Shown piece after piece: positions 55,382 to 63,911 of a stretch of 64,000 nucleotides of DNA. The DNA is from CAXBDP01 sp041689935 (lineage in GTDB: Bacteria > Bacteroidota > Bacteroidia > Cytophagales > Cyclobacteriaceae). How positions within the stretch are numbered: position 1 is the stretch's first letter; each line of letters starts with the position of its first letter. Location: contig JBDNFI010000109.1 in assembly GCA_041689935.1 (NCBI GenBank), forward strand, positions 1 through 64,000. Reading direction: 5' to 3'. The notes under the pieces were generated by a model, which had not been told where the DNA came from, did not search any database, and worked only from the letters and a program-made list of their open reading frames with translations. The position numbers were made by a program, and so were the translations under genes.

Positions 55382-56728
55382 CTATTGGTTATAGATCGTT
55401 AGCGCTTGTCCTTTTACACTTTCGTCAAAGTGGCCATTGTCGTATACTAAATTTCCGTTTACAAAGGTTTTTACGACTTTCGTTTGAAAAGTAGTTCCTT
55501 CTAGCGGTGACCAACCACATTTATATAAAATATTTTCTTTGCTCACCGTCCAGGGTGAGTTTAAGTCAACTATAGTTAAATCTGCATAATACCCTTCTCT
55601 TATAAAACCTCTATTTTCTATCCGATACAGTATGGCCGGGTTATGACACATTTTCTCTGCAATTTTCTCTAATGAAATAAGACCTTGTTTGTAAAACTCC
55701 AACATACAATTGACAGAGTGCTGCACCAAAGGAGCTCCCGACATAGACTGAAAATATGGTTTTTGCTTTTCTTCCAACGTATGTGGAGCATGGTCAGTGG
55801 TTACGATGTCAATTCTATCGTCCAACAATGCTTTCAAAAGTCCTTTTTTGTCCTTTTCTGTTTTTATGGCAGGGTTCCATTTTATCAAATTCCCCAATCG
55901 CTCATAGTCTTTGTCAGAAAACCAAAGATGGTGAACAGATGCCTCTGTGGTAATATTCTTATCTTTTAAAGGAATATCGTTACGAAATAAGTGCGTTTCT
56001 GCCTCGGTAGTCAAGTGCAAAATGTGCAACCTAGCGTGGTGTTTATTTGCCAATGCAATGGCTCGTTTGGTGGCTTCAAAACACGCCTTTTCACTTCGTA
56101 TAATTGGGTGAAACTCAATGGGCACATTCTCGCCATATTGGGCTCGGTAGGTATTTTCGTTTTCTTCTACTATCTGTTCTTTTTCCGAATGAATGGCAAT
56201 AATGGATTTGCAGTTTGCAAATAGTTTTTCCATTGTTTCGGGATTGTCAGCCAGCAGATTTCCTTTTTTTGTAAAATATAATCCATCATCTGAAACGCCT
56301 ATCAGTTTTGACGTATCTGTTTTTATTATTTCATCAATATTGTCGCCATTTACACCCAAGAAGAAGGAATAATTTGCCAACGATTTTTCTGAGGCAAGTG
56401 TATATTTTTCACCTAGAGATTTGATGGTCAACACATTCGGAACGGTATTGGGCATGTCGATAAAAGACGTTACACCTCCCGCTATAGCTGCTTTGGTTTC
56501 AGTAAGTAGGTCGCCTTTGTGGGTAAGTCCGGGGTCACGAAAATGCACTTGCCCGTCAATTATTCCAGGAAATACATGTTTGCCAGTTCCATCAATTACG
56601 ATAAAATCAGGCTCAACGGGTATGTTGCCAATTTTCTGAATGAGCTTATCGTAAAGAAGAACATCACCCGTAAAGCATTCACCTTCATTTACAATAGTTG
56701 CGTTTTTTATAAGAAATTTTGAATTCAT
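55382..56728 (-). CDS. pyrC: Dihydroorotase, class I-type
   Basis: 448 residues; pyrimidine biosynthesis step 3, cyclising carbamoyl aspartate to dihydroorotate. The metal motif reads DGQVHFRDPG: the first His of the usual HxH is Gln60, with His62 retained, a variant typical of the Bacteroidota-type enzyme as I know it. Other ligands are in the HSEKEQ, HILHLT and TTDHAPH segments. Upstream partner gene unknown. Contains CCTCCCGC at 56475. Confidence 0.9.
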   Translation of the reverse strand: MNSKFLIKNATIVNEGECFTGDVLLYDKLIQKIGNIPVEPDFIVIDGTGKHVFPGIIDGQVHFRDPGLTHKGDLLTETKAAIAGGVTSFIDMPNTVPNVLTIKSLGEKYTLASEKSLANYSFFLGVNGDNIDEIIKTDTSKLIGVSDDGLYFTKKGNLLADNPETMEKLFANCKSIIAIHSEKEQIVEENENTYRAQYGENVPIEFHPIIRSEKACFEATKRAIALANKHHARLHILHLTTEAETHLFRNDIPLKDKNITTEASVHHLWFSDKDYERLGNLIKWNPAIKTEKDKKGLLKALLDDRIDIVTTDHAPHTLEEKQKPYFQSMSGAPLVQHSVNCMLEFYKQGLISLEKIAEKMCHNPAILYRIENRGFIREGYYADLTIVDLNSPWTVSKENILYKCGWSPLEGTTFQTKVVKTFVNGNLVYDNGHFDESVKGQALTIYNQ

Positions 56729-56967
56729 AATTTTTAAAGTCTTTCTAAGAGTTTGGATAGATAAGGGTCACTCCTAAGATATTTACCCTGGTATTGAAGC
56801 GGGAGGATTAAGATTCGCCTATTTATCATGCCTACACGTGGCATGCATCACCAAATCCGCATAGAACAAAGATATAAAATAGAGGCTTTCCTACAAGAAT
56901 GGAGGAGCTAAATGAGATTGCTGCTTTTGGGGGTGCGTCGGAATAGAAATACGGGAGAGTTGTAAAC

Positions 56968-57561
56968 TTAGGCTCCTTGTCGCCTAGTATTTCTTAAATT
57001 CTGTTTGTTTACGTTTTTTAGCAGCTTGTAAATCGTTTTTTGAAAGGTTCTTTCAAATTTACCGTCCTGTTTGTTTTTAGATCTAAAGTATCCACTCGAA
57101 GCTATTTTCGAGTCAATCGTTTCGATCGAGTTTGTCAATTTTTCACTAGAAACTATTTCGACTTCACTAGTAGTTTCTGGGTCAAAATAAACCAGGATAG
57201 GAATTGTCCATCCCAAGGTGCTGGCCATCGCTACGTGCACGGCCACAGATAATAGATTTCCTGCGCTGGAGCTAAGATTATCTTTTTTGTTCACATATTT
57301 TATGGAATCCAAATTAATCAGAATATGGAAATTTGAATTAGCGGATTCAATTCGTGTGAAAAATGAAAATTTTGCGTTTCCCTTTTTGATCGTTTCATGC
57401 AAAAGCCCGCCGTACTTCGAGAGTTTCTCATTATCAAAAGCGGGAGGATAATTGATCCAAAGTCCAAGCGTATCAATTTTAATCTCTTTGCTTATTCTTA
57501 CTCTAGGTTGAGCAACACTGCCCAACGAAGCAAAGATTAATAGTATAAGAACAAATCTCAT
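56968..57561 (-). CDS. Exported hypothetical protein
   Basis: 197 residues, signal peptide 1-17 (LGSVAQP). The mature part is basic toward the C-terminus (KLLKNVNKQNLRNTRRQGA) and contains a hydrophobic segment (SVAVHVAMASTLGWTIPILVYF). I do not recognise the family. Contains GCGGGAGG at 57440. Confidence 0.5.
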   Translation of the reverse strand: MRFVLILLIFASLGSVAQPRVRISKEIKIDTLGLWINYPPAFDNEKLSKYGGLLHETIKKGNAKFSFFTRIESANSNFHILINLDSIKYVNKKDNLSSSAGNLLSVAVHVAMASTLGWTIPILVYFDPETTSEVEIVSSEKLTNSIETIDSKIASSGYFRSKNKQDGKFERTFQKTIYKLLKNVNKQNLRNTRRQGA

Positions 57562-57801
57562 ATCAGTTTTTCTTTCACGGGAAGGGTTTCGTACATGGGA
57601 TCGATTAAGCTAGAGTAGGCGTAATTTCCAATCGGTCATTAATCTATTTAGGAACTCCTTTCATTTATTCCGGCAATCTCATTTTTGACTTTTTTATTCA
57701 GCGATTTGAGATATTAGCCGTGTAGTATTTTGAGTATTTACCTACATTTTATCGATCCCATGGCTTTGGGTATTGCGCATTACGTTTGCAGGAAATCATT
57801 T

Positions 57802-58404
57802 TTAGAATATCCCAAACTTTAGCCCTACATAGCCTGACAATCCAGAAATATTTGACTGATTAAAATTTCTATATTCTATTGGGCCTGTGAATCTATAGCC
57901 CGTTCCGATATTGAATCTGACATGCTTGTGTAGGTTTATTTCTACCATTGCAGAAGGCTCTATCAAAAGAAAGCTTTCTTCGCCTAAAGCTGAATCTCCT
58001 AGGTCATTATCCATTTCGATTTGTCCTACACCAATAAATAGTGGGAAGGTGAAATGAATCAATCTATCGGAGTAAATGGTGTATTCCAATAATGCACCTC
58101 CCGCTTGATAATCCAAGTATATGATAGGATCAGTCTCAATTTTTGGCTGAATGTTGTTCAACGAAAAATTGTAAAAGGCTCCTAAAGTTAATTTTTTGTT
58201 TAATATCACCCCACCTCGAAGAGATAATAATGAGGCGTGGGCATCAGCAAAAGAGGTGATAGCATAATTTGAAGACAACATAAAACCGCTATTCTTAAAA
58301 ATTTCTTTTTGGCCGAATAAGGTTTTGGTTTGAGCATCTTCTTGAGCCTTTAAAGTGGTGGAAAATGCAGAAAATACAATAATAAATAAAGCTAATAATT
58401 TCAT
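57802..58404 (-). CDS. Exported probable outer-membrane beta-barrel protein
   Basis: 200 residues, signal peptide 1-20 (LKAQED). Alternating hydrophobic strand pattern and a C-terminal aromatic residue (GLKFGIF) suit a small OM beta-barrel. Unknown function. Contains CCTCCCGC at 58097. Confidence 0.6.
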   Translation of the reverse strand: MKLLALFIIVFSAFSTTLKAQEDAQTKTLFGQKEIFKNSGFMLSSNYAITSFADAHASLLSLRGGVILNKKLTLGAFYNFSLNNIQPKIETDPIIYLDYQAGGALLEYTIYSDRLIHFTFPLFIGVGQIEMDNDLGDSALGEESFLLIEPSAMVEINLHKHVRFNIGTGYRFTGPIEYRNFNQSNISGLSGYVGLKFGIF

Positions 58405-58801
58405 ATTTTTAGTTACTTTCTAAGCTAAACGTCCAGAAAATCTATTCGGTTGTCTAATTTTCACCTAAAGCATTAGATTGAAAGAACGATTGCGGTATTT
58501 TGATTGCTTGATGAGCAAATTCAATTTCCTATTTTGGGAGAGACTTTTGTCTGCTGTACTTTGTCGTTATTAATTCCATTCGCTAAGTAAAAGTGGTAAG
58601 GAGACCGCACGGAAAGTGCTGAAAGCAAATCTGTTTGGTATGTGCGGGATAGAACTTTATGCTGGTCTAAATAGAGCATACATTGGGTGAATTATTCTAA
58701 TACATTCACCCAATATATGCTTAAGATCATGGACTAAAATATTTTCTGCTTTTCAGAAGCATTGCTATCCATCAATTGCAAAATATTTTAATCGTCGATG
58801 G
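58405..58801. other. Intergenic region with a strong hairpin
   Basis: About 400 bases between two minus-strand genes. It contains the hairpin below but no gene. Confidence 0.5.
58676..58720 (-). terminator. Hairpin, probable terminator of the S15 peptidase gene
   Basis: GCATA-C-ATTGGGTGAAT pairs with ATTCACCCAAT-A-TATGC around a TATTCTAATAC loop; 16 of 17 pairs match. It lies about 82 bases downstream of the S15 peptidase stop. A weak T-tract (TCTATTT) follows on the minus strand, so the terminator role is moderate. Confidence 0.6.
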
Positions 58802-60643
58802 TTATTTTTCTTTTACTGCTTTAGTAAATGCATCTGCACCTCCCACTATAGGCAAGGTCAGCATGGTGCCCTCTAAATCAATGGTCAATTCAGTTCCTGG
58901 TGCTGGGTGCAAGGTGTATTCTTGATCGCTTGCGAAAATCATAAGTCCTATTTGTTGGCCTTTTCTAATGATTTGATCATCTGGCATTAAATCGAAAGAC
59001 ACTTCGTAGAATTTTCCTGCAATTAGCGGTTCGCCCTTTGTCATCGAACTGTGATTTTGCGGATCGGCCCAGCCACGGGTGATGATGTTATCCGTGATTT
59101 TAGCTCGGCTTCCTTCATTCCAAGGGAGAGAAACCAGCCAAACGGAGAGATTTGCAGCAGCTTTGCTACTTGAGAGCGTCACCGTAATTCTAGCTGTGCC
59201 TGATATGTGGACATCTGATGTTAATTCAGGTGAAAGATAAATCAATCTGTGATTTGTGATTTCAGCTTTTGCTAATGTTTCACCTGCAAAAGAATAATTA
59301 TCAACTAGTTTCTCGGTTGTTTTATTATTAGGTTTTTCAGTTCTCAATCCTCCTTGCGCAGGAGCACCAGGGCTAAGATAGAGCGTCACGTCTGATGCTG
59401 CAGGGTTGGGATAGTCCGCATAGGGCGTAGGATTTCCCGTTTCATCATTTTCGCGAACAATCCATGCTCTTGCATCATTTTCCACACCATTTTCTATGCC
59501 ATGTAAATAGCGCGTAAACCACCTATTCATTATCGTCATGGGTGGTGGGCCACCATGTCCAGCTTGGTGATAATATATTTGAGCTGGCAGGCCTTTAGCC
59601 TTTGCAGCTTCATAAATTCTATAGCTGTGTTCGGGCATCACATTCCAATCGTTAAAACCATGCGACATTAATAATGCTACTTTCATGGGCTCCATATCAT
59701 TTAAGTAATCTCGCCCAGCCCAGAAATCATTATAATCGCCTGTAATTCTATCCATGCCATTTTTCATTTCCGTATCTCTTATCTTCTTATTGTTGTACTC
59801 CCGTTTTGATTCATCACCGCTATGAATAAAATCGAATAGCACATCAATGTCTTCTCCTAAATATCCACCCGGAGATCTTACCAATCCATTGGATCGGTAG
59901 TAATGGTAATAAGAAGTATTAGGCGCAATGGGTATAATTGCTTCAAGCCCATCTACACCGGTAGTAGCAGCAGCCAACGGAATGGTGCCGTTATATGATG
60001 TTCCCGTCATTCCTACCTTGCCAGTTGACCAAAATGCTTTTACTTCTTCATTGCCATCGATGGAAGTGTAGCCTGGTGCGCGCCCGCACAACCAATCAAT
60101 CACCGCTTTAGGTGCTAGTGACTCATTATTGCCACCTACTGTAGGTGATCCTTGAGAAAGTCCAGTCCCTGGTGATGAGGAATGTACTACAATATAGCCT
60201 CTTGGCACCCAAGTCCCGATTTGCGAATTGGAAATAATGGGTCTCTTGCCTGTTCTAGTAACCGCTGGATGTATTCGATCCTTTGCGGCCACGCCAAGTT
60301 CATGCTTTACGTCCCAAAATAGGCCGTCAACAAAAGTGGCCACGCCAGCAAAATAAGGGCTAGATTCATATATAATGGGTAATTTAAGCCCTTCTGTATC
60401 TGTTTGGAGAGGCCTAGTAACTGCTACATGCATTCTGTCTAATTTGCCGTCTCCGTCAGTATCAAACTCGGTTTCAACCCATAAATCATGTCTAATCCAC
60501 TTTGAGGGGTCTTCAAATGCGGGAACAATTTGAGCCTCTCCATTTTCAAAAATGGGAACAGATTTTACCGTTTGCGCATTGACCGAGGTAAATGGGGCAA
60601 TAAGTATGGAAAGGAGGAAGCTTAATTTGATGAGTTTTTTCAT
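58802..60643 (-). CDS. S15-family X-Pro dipeptidyl-peptidase / CocE-NonD hydrolase
   Basis: 613 residues. Signal peptide 1-24 (VNAQ). Alpha/beta hydrolase (about 40-390) with nucleophile Ser in GMTGTSYNG and later GFNDWNVMPEH and AGHGGPP (Asp, His); the C-terminal jelly-roll domain (about 410-600) is the PepX_C fold. Likely cleaves X-Pro dipeptides, esters or amides in the periplasm. No operon partner. Confidence 0.9.
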   Translation of the reverse strand: MKKLIKLSFLLSILIAPFTSVNAQTVKSVPIFENGEAQIVPAFEDPSKWIRHDLWVETEFDTDGDGKLDRMHVAVTRPLQTDTEGLKLPIIYESSPYFAGVATFVDGLFWDVKHELGVAAKDRIHPAVTRTGKRPIISNSQIGTWVPRGYIVVHSSSPGTGLSQGSPTVGGNNESLAPKAVIDWLCGRAPGYTSIDGNEEVKAFWSTGKVGMTGTSYNGTIPLAAATTGVDGLEAIIPIAPNTSYYHYYRSNGLVRSPGGYLGEDIDVLFDFIHSGDESKREYNNKKIRDTEMKNGMDRITGDYNDFWAGRDYLNDMEPMKVALLMSHGFNDWNVMPEHSYRIYEAAKAKGLPAQIYYHQAGHGGPPPMTIMNRWFTRYLHGIENGVENDARAWIVRENDETGNPTPYADYPNPAASDVTLYLSPGAPAQGGLRTEKPNNKTTEKLVDNYSFAGETLAKAEITNHRLIYLSPELTSDVHISGTARITVTLSSSKAAANLSVWLVSLPWNEGSRAKITDNIITRGWADPQNHSSMTKGEPLIAGKFYEVSFDLMPDDQIIRKGQQIGLMIFASDQEYTLHPAPGTELTIDLEGTMLTLPIVGGADAFTKAVKEK

Positions 60644-60719
60644 GATCTATTTTGTCATTATTATGAAAAATATTTGCTAGTGGATAGCTAAGTAGAATAA
60701 CACCAAACTACAAAAGCTA

Positions 60720-61248
60720 CTATTCACTTGGCTCTAAATATTTGCTTGGATTCTTAATCAATTTTTGAATTGTAAGCCAGTTATTCAGTTTAGCTTCATC
60801 CTTCTCTTTAATGGAAGCCAATTCCAAAATTTTGCCGAAAAATTGATTGTTGAAATTCTTTAAGGTTTTCGCAAAATCCGTTTCTTTAGAAACAATATTT
60901 AAATCTTCAAAAGTAATTTCAAAACCATTCTTTGAATCAAATAAAACACTTAAAGCTATTTCTTCTGGAAGTAGAATTGGAGAAGCGTTGTTAGGTTCAA
61001 TCATGGAAATTTGTCTGTCAAATTCATAAGATTTTAGCTCCTCTCTATAATGATATCCGTACGGGTTTTTCCATCGCAATAGCATCCCGCATCTTTTCCT
61101 CATTCCCATCTCTTTGATCGAGATCATCGCCATTCATAGGGCATTCACCCTCCATTAATTTAGTCTGCTTATTTACCATCTCACCATGGCCCTGATTTAC
61201 TTCCTTTTGCAGATTTGTGCAAGATACAACGCAAGAGCTAATGAACAA
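60720..61248 (-). pseudogene. Frameshifted lipoprotein of unknown function
   Basis: One frame reads ISSCVVSCTNLQKEV (lipoprotein signal) through EEKMRDAIAMEK then VRISL stop. The continuation in another frame is PYGYHYREELKSYEF and on to the stop at 60720. They join by removing one base from the AAAAACCC run (61063-61070). No ATG precedes the signal; a TTG at 61246-61248 is possible, so the start may also be damaged. Confidence 0.7.
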
Positions 61249-61356
61249 GGTGATCAGGATGTTGAGAAATTGATTTTTTTATTTATTTAACTGGTTTGAT
61301 ATTTTATTATTAACGTTGACTCATTTTTTGATATAAGACTTGTTAACATAACTCAC

Positions 61357-61815
61357 CTAAAAGTTGTATCTCTCTTTTTTCTCTCTTAATTCATCTAACA
61401 AAAGGATAGATTCATTAATTTGATACAAGAATAGCTCGTTGATTAATTCATCACTTTGGGTGATATTCCGAGTTTTGAGTACTTTCTGATACATAGCAAT
61501 CAGTTCTTCCTCCCTCTTGACACAAAAACTTAAGATTAATCCTTCATTCATTTGAATATAAATATGATCAAATTCTATTACTGCTTTTTCTAGCTCGACT
61601 TTCACTCGCTCTTTCCATTGTACTTCGTACTTATCTAAATCCAATTTTAACAACTTGGAAGTATCCTCGAGGAACATACTTTTCCTGTCTGCAAGATTTT
61701 TCATATCCTTGGCCATAGGTTCATTGTGAACCCTGTCAGCAGCTTTAATATAGATTTCTTCAGCAATTTTGAGTTTGTCCATCAAGTTCTGGACATCTGG
61801 TGGTAAAGTATTCAT
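61357..61815 (-). CDS. Four-helix bundle protein of unknown function
   Basis: 152 residues, wholly helical in prediction (KIAEEIYIKAADRVH, KERVKVELEKAVIEFDHIYIQM, REEELIAMYQKVL). Resembles the DUF2383 / ferritin-like family in size and spacing, but no metal site is obvious. Cytoplasmic. First of a stress-type gene group at the right edge of the window. Confidence 0.5.
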   Translation of the reverse strand: MNTLPPDVQNLMDKLKIAEEIYIKAADRVHNEPMAKDMKNLADRKSMFLEDTSKLLKLDLDKYEVQWKERVKVELEKAVIEFDHIYIQMNEGLILSFCVKREEELIAMYQKVLKTRNITQSDELINELFLYQINESILLLDELREKKERYNF

Positions 61816-61827
61816 GTTTTAGTTAAT

Positions 61828-62037
61828 TTAAGATTTAAATTGTGTTTGGTAAAATGCTTTAGCAATTATTACATAGATCAAAATCAATATGGTATATGAT
61901 GCCTTTTCCGTCAGAAACACAAGCGCAATAGCCAAAAAGCTTACTCCGGTAACGGCTGTTGGCAGCACGTCACTATTATAAGCGAGGTGGAACATCATTA
62001 TGGCAAGCATCAACAAGACAATAACCATAATTTTCAT
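61828..62037 (-). CDS. Small two-TM membrane protein
   Basis: 69 residues, three hydrophobic segments with a short polar centre (FHLAYNSDVLPTAV). Unknown function; it precedes the four-helix protein gene by 12 bases on the same strand, suggesting an operon. Confidence 0.6.
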   Translation of the reverse strand: MKIMVIVLLMLAIMMFHLAYNSDVLPTAVTGVSFLAIALVFLTEKASYTILILIYVIIAKAFYQTQFKS

Positions 62038-62192
62038 TTATCCACTATCTCAGCGTGTTTTCAGGCGGTGCTTAATGTTAAGTAGGTCAACAATAAGAGA
62101 TCCGTGCTTATGGCGGTGGCGCATATCCTGAAGCTTAAGCGCAAGCGTAAGGGTAACGCACTCCGTTCCTATTTAAGGGCGGAGCCTTCTAC

Positions 62193-62282
62193 TCATTGTG
62201 CATAGTTTTTTAGTACCTGATCAATACCTTTTGCCAATTTGAAATCCTTATTTGTGAGGCCATCTGCATCATAAGTGTTAAG
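62193..62282 (-). pseudogene. 3' remnant of pterin-4a-carbinolamine dehydratase
   Basis: After a stop codon the frame reads TYDADGLTNKDFKLAKGID then QVLKNYAQ, which matches the conserved C-terminal TxDAxGLTxxDFxLAxxID pattern of PhhB-type dehydratases. Only the last 30 codons remain, so the 5' part is lost. Confidence 0.55.
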
Positions 62283-62323
62283 CTAAATATAACACTACTC
62301 TACAATTTTTTTATAGTTTGATT

Positions 62324-63484
62324 TTAATAGCGAAATGTAGCTGCAAGACCAGTCTGCGTAGGCATATGCTCTTTGGGTATAATCACTACTGCACCACCCA
62401 TTTTATCTACCAACTCCCCTACGTCATCCAGTTTGTCGTCTAGCACCGGTTGTGTGGTGTCGTTGCTTTTAAATCTACCAGTATCCTTGTTTCTCAACCT
62501 ACTCGCCATCAAACGATTCGCTTCAGCGTAGAGGGTATCTACTCGGCCTGCTTGCGCTGCTTCGATCACATCATCAATGTCATCGGTTCCTAAGCCATTG
62601 GCTTTTGCCTGATTAAATTCTCCTACCATTTTATCAAGTTTTTCTAAATATATGGGCTCCATGATTTTCCAAGATAATTTCGCCAGCTCATCCGTTGAAA
62701 CCGCTTGCGGGTTAGTCTCTATTCCTTCTGCCAATACGAGCGGATTTTTATTTACATTATGGAAAAGATGATGGTGTTCTGGCAGCGCTGCCAGTAACAG
62801 CGGCAAGGCATCATGCTTAGAATAGCGGTCATAAACCGAATCGGCAACCACACGAAAAAATCGTTCAGCATCAATATCCATTTCTTCTTTTTTTCCTCCA
62901 TGCCCATGATGCATGTTCTTACTATCACCGCCTGATCCGCCATATGATGCAACGGTCGAATGTTTGTCGGTCAACTCTTTCCCCAACGCTTCAACCATTG
63001 AGTTTGGAAAATCATCAGGAAGTTCTATTTCCGAAAGTGAATGGCGATTGCCCTCATAAAGATGTACACTATCCAGCGTCAACGCGAGCACCTGATAGCG
63101 ATCTTTTGATTGTAGAATACGGCGCAGCGGTCGGATGTGGAAGCTATCCGACACAATCACTACCTCTTCAGCAGGTATATGTAAACGAATTACTTCGAAA
63201 AGTTCGGGAGCAGACAGAACAGCAAGACCTTCGCTCGTATGATTCCAGAATTCATCATCACTGGCAAGCGTTTCGAAACGTTCCAGTAATTTAAGAATTT
63301 CGGCTGTTGGATATTTCTCTGTTAAAGATTCCTTCACTTGTTTGACTAGATTTTTGTATCGAATTGTATCCTGTTTATTTTCAGGGTGACTGCGATGCGT
63401 AGTCATGTAAAGAGAGATGCAGGGCGCTTCCGCCACTGATAGCAATTCTTGAATCAATTTCTGGGTAAGCAATTTTTCTTTCAT
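62324..63484 (-). CDS. BaeRF-type (bacterial eRF1-like) protein
   Basis: 386 residues, cytoplasmic. Has the domain order of bacterial archaeo-eukaryotic release-factor-like proteins: N-terminal alpha/beta region (CISLYMTTHRSHP), central RNase-H-like region with FFRVVADSVYDRYS and LPLLLAALPEHHHLF, and a C-terminal ribosomal-protein-L7Ae-like end (DKMGGAVVIIPKEHM). It carries a His-rich insertion (NMHHGHGGKKE). Function unknown; may rescue or hibernate ribosomes. A smaller relative is at 33.3 kb. Confidence 0.75.
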   Translation of the reverse strand: MKEKLLTQKLIQELLSVAEAPCISLYMTTHRSHPENKQDTIRYKNLVKQVKESLTEKYPTAEILKLLERFETLASDDEFWNHTSEGLAVLSAPELFEVIRLHIPAEEVVIVSDSFHIRPLRRILQSKDRYQVLALTLDSVHLYEGNRHSLSEIELPDDFPNSMVEALGKELTDKHSTVASYGGSGGDSKNMHHGHGGKKEEMDIDAERFFRVVADSVYDRYSKHDALPLLLAALPEHHHLFHNVNKNPLVLAEGIETNPQAVSTDELAKLSWKIMEPIYLEKLDKMVGEFNQAKANGLGTDDIDDVIEAAQAGRVDTLYAEANRLMASRLRNKDTGRFKSNDTTQPVLDDKLDDVGELVDKMGGAVVIIPKEHMPTQTGLAATFRY

Positions 63485-63511
63485 GTCGATTTGTGTTAAA
63501 TAATTTATTGT

Positions 63512-63664
63512 TTATAATTTATAAGATGACAATAGCCGGCACATAGGATGGTCATCTTGGTCAAATCCAACTTCACGGTGTTTTTCAGCAATCTTATGAA
63601 TTAAGGCCGAGTCTATCATTCTGCTGCCTCCTGTCACAATTACTACTTCGGTTTTATTATTCAC
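63512..63664 (-). pseudogene. N-terminal remnant of a short-chain dehydrogenase (SDR)
   Basis: Reading from the GTG at 63662-63664 gives NNKTEVVIVTGGSR then IHKIAEKHREVGFDQDDHP, matching the cofactor-binding TGGSRGIG start and the following helix of SDR enzymes, then CRLLSSYKL and stop. The rest is missing. The GTG overlaps the stop of the small membrane gene (GTGA), so translation was probably coupled. Confidence 0.5.
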
Positions 63665-63768
63665 TTTCTTCTTCTAAATCTTACGAAATAGAGAATTACT
63701 ATTATGACAAGCAGTGGTACAATCCACATTCCCCATCCCATTCCAAAATTCCACGTATTATCATGCAT
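63661..63768 (-). CDS. Very small membrane protein (35 residues)
   Basis: The ATG at 63768 encodes MHDNTWNFGMGWGMWI, then a hydrophobic helix (VPLLVIIVILYFV) and a basic tail (RFRRRK). One TM, positive-inside end. Too short for most gene callers. It overlaps the start of the SDR remnant by four bases, indicating a real transcript. Confidence 0.6.
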   Translation of the reverse strand: MHDNTWNFGMGWGMWIVPLLVIIVILYFVRFRRRK

Positions 63769-63911
63769 GATGTTAGTTGATTTTAGGTGTAGTGTTTTTC
63801 ATTTTCATGGTCTTTTTCCACATTTGCCAATTTTCCTACTGTAATCACTGGGCAGAGACAAAACAAGCTCTGTGATTTCAGGCGGCGTTACATTTCGCCC
63901 AGTCGATATTG

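Larger units (their letters stand above)
725..58104. repeat. Dispersed octamer GCGGGAGG / CCTCCCGC, 28 copies
   Basis: Forward copies start at 7175, 10135, 12628, 17703, 18742, 19259, 25019, 28639, 32043, 38646, 47448, 51492, 54374, 56799, 57440. Reverse copies (CCTCCCGC) start at 725, 3892, 7886, 10356, 12650, 16461, 20491, 28763, 30699, 32600, 43266, 56475, 58097. They lie in genes and intergenic DNA alike. The flanks are A/T rich; the base after GCGGGAGG is usually A or T. Single-mismatch versions are rare by eye (for example TCGGGAGG at 22354). The list was made by eye and may be incomplete by a copy or two. Confidence 0.9.

Noticed and set aside
725..58104. GCGGGAGG as a KOPS-type polar motif
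   Set aside because: The orientation is balanced (15 forward, 13 reverse), whereas KOPS sites point strongly toward dif.
62040..62190. GC-rich noncoding stretch near 62.1 kb as an RNA gene
   Set aside because: No consistent fold or homology was seen.
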